64,000 nucleotides of DNA, from assembly GCF_012767755.2 (NCBI RefSeq), contig NZ_AP023189.1, forward strand, positions 4,218,001 through 4,282,000, written 5' to 3'. Below are positions 1 through 8,862 of this stretch, piece after piece. Position 1 is the first letter of the stretch; every line of letters starts with the position of its first letter. The position numbers and the translations under genes are program-made. This DNA comes from Pseudomonas tohonis (GTDB taxonomy: Bacteria > Pseudomonadota > Gammaproteobacteria > Pseudomonadales > Pseudomonadaceae). Under the pieces are notes generated by a model, which did no database searches, had not been told where the DNA came from, and worked only from the letters and a program-made list of their open reading frames with translations.

Positions 1-67
1 GTTCCATGACAACCGAGATGGCGGCGTCCAACACCAGGTTCCTGTCGATCACGGGACGTTTACTCAT
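1..67 (-). CDS. TetR-family regulator, N-terminal fragment
   Basis: Only the first 22 codons lie in the window; the gene runs off the left edge. Reading leftward from the ATG at 67 gives MSKRPVIDRNLVLDAAISVVME, which has the look of the first helix of a TetR DNA-binding domain (basic start, then a 'LDAA' helix). A perfect 14-bp palindrome lies about 20 bp upstream of the start, where an autoregulatory TetR operator is usually found. The ligand and target genes cannot be seen. The family call rests on a very short stretch plus the operator. Confidence 0.55.
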   Translation of the reverse strand, partial: MSKRPVIDRNLVLDAAISVVME

Positions 68-85
68 CACGGTTCTCTGAATTAG

Positions 86-99
86 AATACGATCGTATT
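86..99. promoter_or_regulatory. Perfect palindrome, probable TetR operator
   Basis: AATACGATCGTATT is a perfect 14-bp palindrome in an AT-rich pocket between the leftward TetR-like start (67) and the rightward GGDEF gene. It is probably the autoregulatory site of the truncated TetR gene; this is inferred from position and symmetry only. Confidence 0.5.
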
Positions 100-302
100 T
101 TTATTTGCACCCCCTCACCGGGGCTCGCACCGAGGTTCACCCAGCGCATCCAGGGTGCTGTCCAGGCAGGCGCGGCAACGCTGCCCGACACGGACGCACC
201 CCTGCCTACCAACCGAAATCGCTGCGCGGTCTCCTGGGACCGCGCAGGCCAATTCCTTCGGGGCATACATCACAATTTTACTGCCAATCCGCGGGGCGGC
301 TT

Positions 303-1340
303 ATGGCTATCGATCGTAATTCGGCGGCAGGGATCAGTTTTGCCAACCGCATTTACAAACCGCGAGCCATCGGTTGCGCACTGAGCTTCATCTATGTCGC
401 GACCACCACCTACCCGGGCACCTGGCCGCTCTGGGGGCTGATGGGGCTGAACGGTTTCATCTGGCCCTACCTCGCCTACCGCATCGCCCTCGCCTCGCCC
501 GCGCCCTACCGGGCCGAACTGCGCAACCTCCAGCTCGATTGCGCCTTCGCCGGGGGGTGGGTCGTGGCCATGCACTTCAGCGCGCTGCCATCGCTGCTGT
601 TGCTGTCGATGGTCGCGATGAACTGCGTCACGGCCAAGGGCATCCACCTCCTCTCCAAGGGGCTCGCGGCCGCGGCTGCGGGCATTTTCCTGGCCGGGGC
701 CTGCCTGGGTTTCGAGGTCACCTGGGAAACGCCGGCACGGGTCATCTGGGCATGCCTACCCATGCTGGTCATCTATCCCTTCGTGGTCGGTTGGGCGAGC
801 TACAGCCTGGCCAAGCAACTGCTGAGGCAGCAGAAGGCGTTGTCCATCGTCGCCGGCTTCGACGAGCGCATGCTCACGCCCCATGACCGCTGGCTCTACC
901 AGTTGGCGCAGGTCTTCCTGCGCTGCCGGTGCGGCTCCGGCCAGGCCACCGTCGCGCACATCCGCATCGACGACTTCGAGGCGCTCGGGGAGCGGCACGG
1001 CGCGCTGGTGACCAACGCCCTGAGCGTCCGCCTGGGGCACCTGATCGTCGCCGGGCTGCGCAGCACCGACCTCGTCTGCATGCGGCGCCCCGGCGAATTC
1101 CTGGTGCTCCTGCAGCAGGCGAGGACCCTCGGCGCGCAGGCATTGACCAGCCGCATCGAAGAGGCCTTCGAGCACTGCTTCGCCGGCGGCAAGGGATTGC
1201 CCGAGGCACGCATCCGCGTCGGGCTCGCCGAATTCACCCACGACCTGCGCAGCGAGAACGAATGGTTGCGCCAGGCCCGGCAGCACTCGACCCCGCTGAA
1301 GACCGATCAGCCACACCCTGCCAGCCATTCCGGCGCCTAG
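303..1340 (+). CDS. MASE2 membrane protein with degenerate GGDEF domain
   Basis: A 345-residue protein. Residues ~15-170 hold several hydrophobic segments beginning 'NRIYKPRAIGCALSF', the pattern of the MASE2 membrane sensor found in AdrA/DgcC-type diguanylate cyclases. The C-terminal half (~185-345) follows the GGDEF fold ('HIRIDDFEALGERHG', then 'DLVCMRRPGEFLVLL'), but the active-site loop reads RRPGEF instead of the usual R-x-GGDEF. Two key glycine/aspartate positions are therefore lost, and cyclase activity is unlikely; it may act as a receptor or a scaffold. The start at 303 is chosen because it begins right before the MASE2 motif; an upstream in-frame ATG at 105 would add about 66 residues unlike the family. 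Followed by a chemoreceptor gene on the same strand, 140 bp away. Confidence 0.75.
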   Translation: MAIDRNSAAGISFANRIYKPRAIGCALSFIYVATTTYPGTWPLWGLMGLNGFIWPYLAYRIALASPAPYRAELRNLQLDCAFAGGWVVAMHFSALPSLLLLSMVAMNCVTAKGIHLLSKGLAAAAAGIFLAGACLGFEVTWETPARVIWACLPMLVIYPFVVGWASYSLAKQLLRQQKALSIVAGFDERMLTPHDRWLYQLAQVFLRCRCGSGQATVAHIRIDDFEALGERHGALVTNALSVRLGHLIVAGLRSTDLVCMRRPGEFLVLLQQARTLGAQALTSRIEEAFEHCFAGGKGLPEARIRVGLAEFTHDLRSENEWLRQARQHSTPLKTDQPHPASHSGA

Positions 1341-1480
1341 CAGGCCGGCCCGTTGCCGGCGCCAGCCCATGGCCGCCGGCAAGGCGTGGCGGCAACGAAC
1401 ATCCCACCGTGCGCGGCCGACGTCCGCACGGGGACCCTGGCTTTTCACACCCACCAACTGTCATTTGAAGGAGTATTCAG

Positions 1481-3100
1481 TTGAGGAACCTCAAGATCGG
1501 AAAACGGGCCGGACTCATCTTCGCGCTGCTGGCCCTGATGGTGCTGGCGATGGGCGGCATCAACCTCTACGAGACCGGCAGGATGGACGCCGCCTCGACC
1601 GAGGTTCGCGGCACCTGGCTGCCGGGCGTCGTCGCCCTGAGCGAGCTGGGGGCGGCGATCGGCGACACCCGCGCCCTGACCCTGCGCAGCATCATCGTCG
1701 ACGAGCCGACCGTACGGCAGCACACGATGGCCAGGATCAAGGCGAACCTGCAGGCATTGCCCAAGCAGTTCGATGCCTACGAAAGCGCCATCACCGAGGC
1801 GGAGAACCGCAAGCTCTACGATCACTTCGTCAGCACCTACGAAACCTACCGCGGCCTGCAGCAACAGATACTCGACGCGGTGGACGCCGGCCGGATCGAC
1901 GACGCCGACAGGCTCGCCAACGGCCCGCTGGCCGAATACGCCGGCGCCATGACCAAGGCGCTGGACGAACTGATCCGCTTCAACGCCGAGAACGCCTTCG
2001 CCGCGGCGCAGCTCAGCGACGAGGCGGCGGATGAAGCCCGGGTCGTGGCCGTCGTCGCCTTGAGCGCCATCCTCCTGATCACCGTTGGCGCCGCCACCTT
2101 GCTGACCCGCAGCATCATCCTGCCCCTGGGCGACGCCGTGGCCATCGCCGAGCGGGTCGCCAGCGGCGACCTCAGCCGGGACATCAGCGTGGTCGGCAAG
2201 GACGAGCCGGCGTTGCTGCTGGCCGCCCTCAAGGGCATGCAGGCCAACCTGAGGGCGACCATCCAGCAGATCGGCAGCTCCTCCGACCAGTTGGCCTCGG
2301 CTTCCGAGGAGCTGCATGCCGTGACGGAGGATTCCAATCGTGGGCTGCACCAGCAGAACGCCGAGATCGAGCAGGCCGCCACCGCCGTGAACGAAATGAC
2401 CGCCGCCGTTGAAGAGGTCGCGCGCAACGCCGCGAGCACCGCAGCCGCATCGAAGGAAAGCGACGACGAGGGGCGCCGCGGCTTCGCCCAGGTCAACGAG
2501 GCCATCGCCTCCATCCGCACCCTGGCCGGCCAGGTGACCCAGGCCTCGGTCCAGGCTTCCGAACTGGCGAACCAGACCCGCGACATCAGCACGGTACTCG
2601 ACGTGATCCGGGGCATCGCCGCCCAGACCAACCTGCTGGCGCTCAATGCCGCCATCGAAGCGGCACGCGCCGGCGAGGCCGGGCGCGGTTTCGCCGTCGT
2701 CGCCGACGAGGTGCGCTCGCTGGCGCAACGCACCCAGAGCTCCACGGAGGAGATCGAGGTGATGATCGACAACATCCAGACCGGCACCCAGGGCACCGTC
2801 GGCGCCCTGCTGGCCGGCGCGGAGCAGGCCGAGCAGACGCTCAGGTCGGCCGCCAGCGCCGGTGCCGCACTTGAGCGGATCACCGCGTCGATCTCGCAGA
2901 TCAACGAACGCAACCTGATCATCGCCAGTGCATCCGAAGAACAGGCCCAGGTCGCCCGCGAGGTGGATCGCAACCTGATGAACATCCGCGACCTGTCCAT
3001 GCAGACCGCCGCCGGTGCCAACCAGACCAGCGCCTCCAGCCAGGAGCTGTCGCGCCTGGCCATCGAGCTGAGCACGATGGTGACCCGCTTCCGCGTGTGA
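1481..3100 (+). CDS. Methyl-accepting chemotaxis protein (TTG start)
   Basis: A 539-residue inner-membrane chemoreceptor. TM1 is ~residues 10-30, followed by a ~155-residue helical periplasmic domain of four-helix-bundle type, TM2 at ~188-210, a HAMP domain to ~265 and a long cytoplasmic coiled-coil signalling domain. The conserved hairpin tip '[20 protein letters not shown]' lies at ~residues 380-410. It signals through CheW/CheA; the ligand is unknown. The start is TTG: an AAGGAG ribosome site (1468-1473) sits 7 bp ahead and no ATG is better placed. The C-terminus ends 'VTRFRV' with no CheR-tethering pentapeptide. Transcription probably ends at the hairpin 12 bp after the stop. Confidence 0.93.
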   Translation: MRNLKIGKRAGLIFALLALMVLAMGGINLYETGRMDAASTEVRGTWLPGVVALSELGAAIGDTRALTLRSIIVDEPTVRQHTMARIKANLQALPKQFDAYESAITEAENRKLYDHFVSTYETYRGLQQQILDAVDAGRIDDADRLANGPLAEYAGAMTKALDELIRFNAENAFAAAQLSDEAADEARVVAVVALSAILLITVGAATLLTRSIILPLGDAVAIAERVASGDLSRDISVVGKDEPALLLAALKGMQANLRATIQQIGSSSDQLASASEELHAVTEDSNRGLHQQNAEIEQAATAVNEMTAAVEEVARNAASTAAASKESDDEGRRGFAQVNEAIASIRTLAGQVTQASVQASELANQTRDISTVLDVIRGIAAQTNLLALNAAIEAARAGEAGRGFAVVADEVRSLAQRTQSSTEEIEVMIDNIQTGTQGTVGALLAGAEQAEQTLRSAASAGAALERITASISQINERNLIIASASEEQAQVAREVDRNLMNIRDLSMQTAAGANQTSASSQELSRLAIELSTMVTRFRV

Positions 3101-3111
3101 CAGCCGCGCCG

Positions 3112-3138
3112 GGGCCCGCCGCCTTGGCGGGCCCTTTT
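3112..3138 (+). terminator. Rho-independent terminator after the chemoreceptor
   Basis: GGGCCCGCC / GGCGGGCCC form a perfect 9-bp stem with a 5-base loop, followed by TTTT. It lies 12 bp after the chemoreceptor stop. Confidence 0.85.
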
Positions 3139-3226
3139 CCCACCCGGGCGCCTCGCCTATCATCCGCCGGCCCCCGTCCCCGCAGGACGCCCATTCCCGC
3201 CACGCCACCCGCCGCCGAGGCCCTCG

Positions 3227-3727
3227 TTGCGACACTTCACCCTGAGCGACAAGAAACTCCGTGGCGTCCACCGCCGCCTTCGAGCCCTGGAGCGGTGGGC
3301 GGCGGGCTTCCAGGGCCAGTTCCATCCGCGCGGCCAGGACATGGCGCGCTACCTGAACTGGAAGATCCCGGTGCCGAACACCCTGGTCCAGGGGCCGCAG
3401 GCACGCATCGAACACCAGGCCTTCTGCGCCCAGCAGATGCTGGAGGCCGCCGCCCATCTATCCCGCGCAGCGGATCGCAGCCAGGGCTATTACCGGGTCG
3501 CCTGCATCCTGGTCTGGCCCTGGTTGCACCAGAGCGAAGTGACGGTGTTCCACGATCGCGACTACTACCTCGGCTTTCTCGGGCAGGGGAACGGGCTCGC
3601 ACCCAAGCGCCTGAGCGACAGGCTCGCGCTGAGGGTGCCCGCCCATTTCATCGAGCACGGGCATGACGCGACCCAGGCCGATGACGACCTGGCCGTCCAG
3701 TGGTGGTGCATCGGGGAGCCCGCGTAG
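3227..3727 (+). CDS. DUF3916-like protein of unknown function
   Basis: A 166-residue soluble protein with no signal peptide or membrane segment. The pattern 'KLRGVHRRLRALERW', 'YLNWKIPVPNTLV', 'SEVTVFHDRDYYLGF' resembles the DUF3916 family as I remember it; no biochemical role is known to me. The reading frame opens with TTG at 3227, giving MRHFTLSDKKLRG, and has a weak GAGG upstream; no in-frame ATG precedes the conserved block. It follows a strong terminator, so it is probably its own transcript, and it converges on the AraC gene 19 bp away. Confidence 0.6.
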   Translation: MRHFTLSDKKLRGVHRRLRALERWAAGFQGQFHPRGQDMARYLNWKIPVPNTLVQGPQARIEHQAFCAQQMLEAAAHLSRAADRSQGYYRVACILVWPWLHQSEVTVFHDRDYYLGFLGQGNGLAPKRLSDRLALRVPAHFIEHGHDATQADDDLAVQWWCIGEPA

Positions 3728-3746
3728 ACGCCGCTGGCCCGGCGCA

Positions 3747-4787
3747 TCACTGCGCGGCCATCACCTCGTCGCGGCAGGCGGAGGGGCTCTGCCCGGTCCA
3801 GCGCTTGAAGGCCCGGCGAAAGCCGCGCACATCGCTGTAGCCGAGCTCTTCGGCGATGCGCTCGATGGGCAGGTCCGGGTTGCCCAGCAGGCTCATGGCG
3901 CGCGCCCGGCGCACCTGCTCCTGCAAGGCGTCGAAGGTGATGCCGTGCTCGGTGAGGCGACGGCGCAGGGTGCGGCTGCTCATGTTGAGATCGCGGGCGA
4001 CCTTGTCGATCTGGCTGCCATGGGCGAGGTCGCGGCTGATGGCGCGCTCCACCGTCTGCAGCAGGTCCATCTTCTGCTGCACCTGCGCGCATTCGAGCTC
4101 CAGCAGGTTGAGCGCCTGGCGCAAGGCGACGGGCTGGTGGCTGGGCAACTGCATGTCCAGCCAGTGGCTGGCGATGACCATGCGGTTGTGCAGGCAGCCG
4201 AAATGCAGGTTGGGGCCCAGCAGGCGCCGGTATTCGGCGACGTAGCCGGGCGCGGCATGGGTGAATTCGAAGCGCAGGGGCTGGAACTCGGCATCGACCA
4301 ATGCGCGGTTGTAGACCATCAGGCTGGCGAAGAACTCCTCCACCGCGAACACCTGGACGTCGGCATGGGGCAGCCGGCATTCCACCTCGACGACGCTTTC
4401 CTTCGCCCCCTCGTGCAGGGTGTAGACGGCCATGCCGCCGGTGGTGTGCTGGAAGCGTCGCCCGACATCGAAGGCATCGCGCAGGGTCTTGCACAGCGAC
4501 AGCACGTGGCCCAGCAGGCCGAGGGTGCCGAGCACGTTGCGGTGCCCGACCCACAGCCCCAGGCCACCGTCCGGGAAAGCCGCGAGGGCGCGCTGGATCA
4601 GGGTCACCGCCTGGCGATAGGAGATGCGCTGGGAGGGGTCCTGCAACTCGTCCGGGGTGAAGCCGAGACCGCGGCACAGGCGCTCGCTGCTGACGCCCTT
4701 GTCGTTCGCCACCTCCGTGAGGGTCTGCAGGAGGAAGGGCGAAACCAGGGCGAGGTCGAGCTGGGGATCGAGGGTGGCGATAGGCAT
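3747..4787 (-). CDS. AraC-family regulator with arabinose-binding-like N-terminal domain
   Basis: A 346-residue regulator. Residues ~20-210 match the long N-terminal domain of the AraC subgroup that includes OruR-type regulators. Residues ~240-345 are two helix-turn-helix motifs ('IDKVARDLNMSSRTLRRRL' and 'PIERIAEELGYSDVRGFRRAFKRWTGQSP'). The start is at 4787 (MPIATLDPQLDLALV); the frame stays open further upstream, but that extension is low-complexity and shadows the promoter region. It is divergent from the MetA-like outer-membrane protein at 5036, which makes that gene its most likely target, with an aromatic or hydrophobic inducer as a guess. Confidence 0.88.
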   Translation of the reverse strand: MPIATLDPQLDLALVSPFLLQTLTEVANDKGVSSERLCRGLGFTPDELQDPSQRISYRQAVTLIQRALAAFPDGGLGLWVGHRNVLGTLGLLGHVLSLCKTLRDAFDVGRRFQHTTGGMAVYTLHEGAKESVVEVECRLPHADVQVFAVEEFFASLMVYNRALVDAEFQPLRFEFTHAAPGYVAEYRRLLGPNLHFGCLHNRMVIASHWLDMQLPSHQPVALRQALNLLELECAQVQQKMDLLQTVERAISRDLAHGSQIDKVARDLNMSSRTLRRRLTEHGITFDALQEQVRRARAMSLLGNPDLPIERIAEELGYSDVRGFRRAFKRWTGQSPSACRDEVMAAQ

Positions 4788-5035
4788 GGCAGGCAGTTCC
4801 CGAACCGAGGCGCCTGAGGTTCTTGTTCTGCGGCCAGGACGCGCGGCGGCGCCATCATAACGCGTTGGCGGGTACACCAAGAGCGGGTGTAACAGAATAT
4901 TGCTAGCTGTCCCCGAAAAGCCCCCTGCCTGTCCGGCAATGCCCTGCATCGCGCGGCCTTGAGCGCTTATTTCTATGGGCCGGCGCGGAACCCGGTTCCG
5001 CGGCCGTCCGCCAACAATAAGAAACGAGCTCAATC

Positions 5036-5986
5036 ATGAACCCGATCCGCGTTCCCCAGCTGCCCTCGCTGGCAGCCTCACTCGTCGTCGCGACGTCCCT
5101 CGCCCTGCCCGCCCAGGCCACCGAGAACGGTGTCGACAACATCGGCCCCGGCACCGATGGCTTCTTCGTCCTGCCGCTGGACGTGAACAGCCTTCCGGAC
5201 CACATGTTCGCCTTCAACCTCTACTACAACCACTACGAGTCGAAGCAGCTGGACATCAGCTCACTGGGCGGCAAGGTGCCGGAGGTGAAGATCACCTCCG
5301 ACGCGATCATCCCGCGCCTGGACTACCTCAGCCCGCTGCGGCTGCTGGGCGGCCGGGTCGGTGGCTACGTGGCGCAGCCCTACATGCGCCAGCAGGTGGC
5401 GCTGTTCGGCCAAGAGAGCCGCCGCGAAGCCCAGGGCGACACCACCATCGCGCCGCTGATCCTCTGGGACATGGGCCAGGACCTGACCCTGGGCGCCGCC
5501 CTGGAGATCACCCTGCCCACCGGCAGCTACGACGCCGCGCGACCGGCCAACACCGGCAACAACTTCGTCACCTACAAGCCGCTGCTCTCGGCCACCTGGC
5601 AGCCCAGCGAGCGCACCGAGCTGTCGGTCAAGACCACCTACAGCTTCAACAAGGAGAACCCGGACACCGACTACCAGTCCGGCCAGCTGTTCCACTTCGA
5701 CTACTCCACCAGCTACCGGGTGACCGACAACCTGCGCCTGGGCCTGAACGGCTACTACGTGAAGCAGACCACCGACGACAGGCAGTTCGGCCGCACGGTG
5801 ACCTTCATGGGCGAGGACGTGGACGACGGTGTGCGCGGGCAGGTCTTCGCCATCGGCCCGGCGGTGCACCTGACCTTCCTCAAGTACGCCAGCGTGGAGA
5901 TGCGCTGGGCCAAGGAGTTCGCCGTGGAGAACCGCCCGGAGGGCGAGATGTTCTGGGCCAAGCTGAACCTGCCGTTCAGCCTCTGA
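5036..5986 (+). CDS. MetA-pathway (phenol degradation)-type outer-membrane protein
   Basis: A 316-residue exported protein. Residues 1-28 form a signal peptide ending 'LPAQA-TE'. The mature part alternates short amphipathic strands with aromatic girdles ('MFAFNLYYNHYESKQ', 'LRLGLNGYYVKQTTDD', ending 'FWAKLNLPFSL'), as expected for a small beta-barrel whose last residues are aromatic/hydrophobic. The order of motifs fits the MetA-pathway/SphA-like family, thought to carry hydrophobic substrates across the outer membrane. It stands alone, divergent from the AraC gene, and is closed by a clear terminator. The substrate is not deducible from sequence. Confidence 0.8.
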   Translation: MNPIRVPQLPSLAASLVVATSLALPAQATENGVDNIGPGTDGFFVLPLDVNSLPDHMFAFNLYYNHYESKQLDISSLGGKVPEVKITSDAIIPRLDYLSPLRLLGGRVGGYVAQPYMRQQVALFGQESRREAQGDTTIAPLILWDMGQDLTLGAALEITLPTGSYDAARPANTGNNFVTYKPLLSATWQPSERTELSVKTTYSFNKENPDTDYQSGQLFHFDYSTSYRVTDNLRLGLNGYYVKQTTDDRQFGRTVTFMGEDVDDGVRGQVFAIGPAVHLTFLKYASVEMRWAKEFAVENRPEGEMFWAKLNLPFSL

Positions 5987-6002
5987 CCCTTCCGGGAATG
6001 CG

Positions 6003-6030
6003 AAACCCCAGGTCGATGGCCTGGGGTTTT
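6003..6030 (+). terminator. Rho-independent terminator after the outer-membrane protein
   Basis: AAACCCCAGG and CCTGGGGTTT form a 10-bp stem around a 7-base loop, ending in TTTT and then CGTTTTT. It lies 16 bp after the stop codon. Confidence 0.88.
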
Positions 6031-6061
6031 CGTTTTTCACGGCCCGCTAGTGCAACGCGTT

Positions 6062-6148
6062 CGTAGGTTGGGCTGAGGTACGAAGCCCAACGCAGCGCAG
6101 CCGAGCCCTCGCGCCGTTGGGCCTCGCTACGCTCGGCGCCAACCTACG
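6062..6148. repeat. Dispersed repeat with nested inverted arms
   Basis: An 87-bp unit bounded by CGTAGGTTGG and CCAACCTACG, with an internal stem GTTGGGCT (6067-6074) / AGCCCAAC (6084-6091). Its right half, 6116-6148, recurs at 18805-18837 with a single base difference. This is the style of Pseudomonas intergenic repeats. It lies just past the stop of the leftward PLP-enzyme operon. Confidence 0.7.
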
Positions 6149-6164
6149 ACGGTGCATCCTCCAG

Positions 6165-7442
6165 TCAGCTGTACACCGGCCACTGCTCGACGATGCGCCC
6201 ATCGCGCACCGCCAGCAGGTCGCCGAACTGCAGGAGGATGGATTCGGACTGGGTCGGCCGCAGGAACACCTGGTCATCCACGCCCAGGCCGACGGCGTGG
6301 GAGCCGTTGATCATTTCCTGGTTGGAGCTGCGCCCGTAGAGGCCGTTGAACTGCAGGCCCTTGGGCGATTCCGGCTCGGCCATCCAGTTGCCGCCGTAGA
6401 TGAAGAAGGTCTCGCGCTGGTTCGGGTCCCACCAGGAGAACAGCGCCGACTTGCCGTCCAGCGCCGGGATGCGCACCGCGCCGGTGCTCTTGAGCACCGG
6501 GGTGGCGATGTAGGCCGCCGGCTGGTGCTCCTCCAGGGACGGCAGGTCGTAGTGGGTGGGCTTGAGCAGTGCCGAGCCCACCGAGACCTCGCTGCTGGTG
6601 CGCTCGCGCTCGTGCATGCGGTAGCTGGGGCTGCCGGCGGTGTTCAGGGTCAGGCCGGGGCGCCACAGCGTGGGGTGCTGGGTGCGGGCGTAGTCGACGA
6701 AGCCGTCGTACAGCGTCATCACCTTGGCGAAGAGCGCTTCGGGCGAGCCGAGGATGCCGGGCACGCCCATGCCGACGAAGGGGTCGTAGCCCATGAAGCC
6801 AGCGAACTCCAGGTGCTGCGGGTTGGCGCCGATCAGCTCGAGCATCCGCCCGAGGCCGGCCGTGTCCTGCACGCCGCCCCGGTGCAGCCCCACGTCCAGC
6901 TCGATGTTGATGCGCATGCGGATGTTCAGGGCCTTGGCCAGCGCCAGGTACTGCGCCAGTCGCTCGGGGGTGTCGAGCAGCCACTGCAGCTGCCGGGCCG
7001 GGTCGAACGGGCCGCGATGGGCCTCGTAGAACAGCTGTGCGGAACGCACCGGCAGGGGCTTGCCGAGCAGGATGTCCGATTCGGGGAAGCGCTCGGCGTC
7101 GTGGTTGAGGAAGGGCTGGTGGAACGACATCAGCCGCTGGGTGCCGGCGCGCTTGGCGATGTAGTCCAGCAGCTGTGGCGAGGGCAGGGACTTCTCCACC
7201 AATCGGAGCGACTTGCCGGCACGGCGCACCGACTGCATCACCACGTCGATGTTGTGGTCCAGCCGGTCGAGGTCGATCAGCATCACCGGGCGCATCGGCC
7301 CCTGGGTCTTGAGCTCGCGGTTCAGGCGGGCGAAGTAGTCGCTGTACGGGGCGCCCTTGTCGGCCGGCCGCAGCCAGGCGCCGACACCGGCGAGCAGCAC
7401 GCCGGCACCGGCCGTGCCGACGAGGAATTTGCGACGGTTCAT
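6165..7442 (-). CDS. Exported DSD1 / D-threonine aldolase-like PLP protein
   Basis: A 425-residue protein of the alanine-racemase-fold PLP family (DSD1, D-threonine aldolase, D-serine dehydratase). The start 'MNRRKFLVGTAGAGVLLAGVG' is a Tat-like signal (RRKF then a hydrophobic stretch), so it is probably exported folded with cofactor. 'MLIDLDRLDHNIDVV' opens the TIM barrel and 'LRLVEKSLPSP' contains the probable PLP lysine. The middle has 'RINIELDVGLHRGGV', and the C-terminal domain of DSD1 type includes 'FLRPTQSES'. Strong AAGGAGAAG ribosome site. It is third in a leftward operon, 12 bp after the FAD oxidase. A periplasmic location is unusual for this fold, whose better-known members are cytoplasmic. 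Family call firm, substrate unknown. Confidence 0.82.
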   Translation of the reverse strand: MNRRKFLVGTAGAGVLLAGVGAWLRPADKGAPYSDYFARLNRELKTQGPMRPVMLIDLDRLDHNIDVVMQSVRRAGKSLRLVEKSLPSPQLLDYIAKRAGTQRLMSFHQPFLNHDAERFPESDILLGKPLPVRSAQLFYEAHRGPFDPARQLQWLLDTPERLAQYLALAKALNIRMRINIELDVGLHRGGVQDTAGLGRMLELIGANPQHLEFAGFMGYDPFVGMGVPGILGSPEALFAKVMTLYDGFVDYARTQHPTLWRPGLTLNTAGSPSYRMHERERTSSEVSVGSALLKPTHYDLPSLEEHQPAAYIATPVLKSTGAVRIPALDGKSALFSWWDPNQRETFFIYGGNWMAEPESPKGLQFNGLYGRSSNQEMINGSHAVGLGVDDQVFLRPTQSESILLQFGDLLAVRDGRIVEQWPVYS

Positions 7443-7454
7443 GGCTTCTCCTTG

Positions 7455-8852
7455 TTATCCGGCCACGCCGAGGATCGAGGACAGGTGCGCATTGAGGAAC
7501 TTGCCGCTCGGGTCCAGCGCCTGGCGCACCTCGGTGAATTCCTTCCAGCGCGGGTAGAGCGCCTGCAGGGTGCGCGCATTGAGCGTGTGCAGCTTGCCCC
7601 AGTGCGGCCGGCCGGCGTACTTCCAGAAGATCGGTTCGATGGCGGCGAAGAAGTTGTGGTGATCCATGCTGTAGTGCTGGTGCACGGAGATGGAGCAGCT
7701 GTCGCGGCCCTCGAACATGCTCAGGGGGATGTCGTCGGCCTTCACGTAGCGGTACTCGATGGGGAACCAGGTGCGCAGGTCCTTGTCGCGGATCAGCGCG
7801 AGGATCTCCCGCAGGCAGGCCGGGCCATGCTCGGCGGGCACCGAGTACTCCATCTCGTTGAAGCGTACGTTGCGCACGTTGGCGTAGATCTCGTGGGAGT
7901 CGCCGACCCGGTCGTCGAAGCTGGCGATGTGGCGCAGGCTGTTGAGCAGCGCGCGGCGTGCGGCGGGGAAGTCGCTGCCGTACTTGTCGAGGTTCTCGAT
8001 GATCTTCACGAAGCCGTTGCCGCCCTCCTCCTCCGGGTCCAGCGGCGGCGTGGCCGGGTCGGTGGTCTCGTTGAGGGCGACGGACAGCGCGTAGTCGGAA
8101 TGGGTGATCACCAGCATCTCCCAGTGCTGGTTGTCGCGGGTGAGGTTGCCTACGTCCTCCAGCAGTTCCTCGGTGCTGGCGATCCACTGCCTCTCGCGCA
8201 GGCGATAGGCCTCGCGGTTCTGCAGGCGCACCCGCGTCGCCACGCCCAGGGCGCCCAGGGACACCCGCGCGGCGTTGAACACCTCGGGGTGGCGCTGGGC
8301 GTCGCAATCCAGCACCTCGCCGCTGGCGGTCACCAGTTGCAGGCCGGTGACCTGTGAGGAATAGGAGCCGAAGCCGACGCCGGTGCCGTGGGTCGAGGTG
8401 GCGATCGCCCCGGCCAGGGTCTGGTAGTCGATGTCGGCCATGTTCGGCAGCGCCTGCCCGACCGCCTGCAGCGCCGGCCCCATGAGGGACATCGGCGTGC
8501 CGGCGGCGAACTCCGCCTGCAGGGTGGCCGGATCGTTGGCGAGCAGGCCGTTGAAGTAGGCCAGCGACACCAGGGTGCCGTCGGTGGGCACCAGGGCGCT
8601 GAAGGAGTGGGCCGAGCCCACCGGGCGGACCTTGCCTTCGGCCTGGCGGATGACCTGGACCAGCTCGTCCAGGCTCTGCGGGGCGAGGCGCGCCTGGGGC
8701 AGGCAGCTCTGCCCGCCGGACCAGTTGCGCCAGGGGATCAGCCGGGGCGCGCGGGCCAGTTCCGCCAGCGCCGGGGTGCAGGCCAGCGCAGTGAAGACGC
8801 CGGCCACGCCGGCCCGTTGCAGCAGCTGGCGTCGGGTGAGGTTCATAGCCAT
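7455..8852 (-). CDS. Tat-exported FAD-linked oxidase, D-arabinono-1,4-lactone oxidase type
   Basis: A 465-residue flavoprotein. The N-terminus 'NLTRRQLLQRAGVAGVF' is a twin-arginine signal. Residues ~50-220 form the FAD_binding_4 (VAO/PCMH) domain with 'VRPVGSAHSFSALVPTDGTLVSL', 'TSTHGTGVGFG' and 'SLGALGVATRVRLQ'. The C-terminal ALO domain ends with 'HWGKLHTLNARTLQALYPRWKEF'. Family members oxidise sugar lactones or alditols, passing electrons to oxygen or cytochrome c. It lies 10 bp after the cytochrome c5-like gene and 12 bp before the PLP gene, so all three are one transcript, and the cytochrome is a natural electron acceptor. ATG codons exist at 8852 and 8846; either gives the Tat signal. 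Confidence 0.85.
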   Translation of the reverse strand: MAMNLTRRQLLQRAGVAGVFTALACTPALAELARAPRLIPWRNWSGGQSCLPQARLAPQSLDELVQVIRQAEGKVRPVGSAHSFSALVPTDGTLVSLAYFNGLLANDPATLQAEFAAGTPMSLMGPALQAVGQALPNMADIDYQTLAGAIATSTHGTGVGFGSYSSQVTGLQLVTASGEVLDCDAQRHPEVFNAARVSLGALGVATRVRLQNREAYRLRERQWIASTEELLEDVGNLTRDNQHWEMLVITHSDYALSVALNETTDPATPPLDPEEEGGNGFVKIIENLDKYGSDFPAARRALLNSLRHIASFDDRVGDSHEIYANVRNVRFNEMEYSVPAEHGPACLREILALIRDKDLRTWFPIEYRYVKADDIPLSMFEGRDSCSISVHQHYSMDHHNFFAAIEPIFWKYAGRPHWGKLHTLNARTLQALYPRWKEFTEVRQALDPSGKFLNAHLSSILGVAG

Positions 8853-8862
8853 GGGGGACGCC

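Noticed and set aside
105..302. Upstream ATG (105) for the MASE2/GGDEF gene
   Set aside because: It would add about 66 residues rich in Pro/Arg before the MASE2 motif, with no good ribosome site, and would run through the region beside the TetR operator.
1445..3457. A long leftward open frame (670 codons) across the chemoreceptor gene
   Set aside because: It is antisense to a clear chemoreceptor, has no recognisable domain and follows from the high GC content; the same holds for the 918-codon frame opposite putA and the 949-codon frame opposite the phospholipase.
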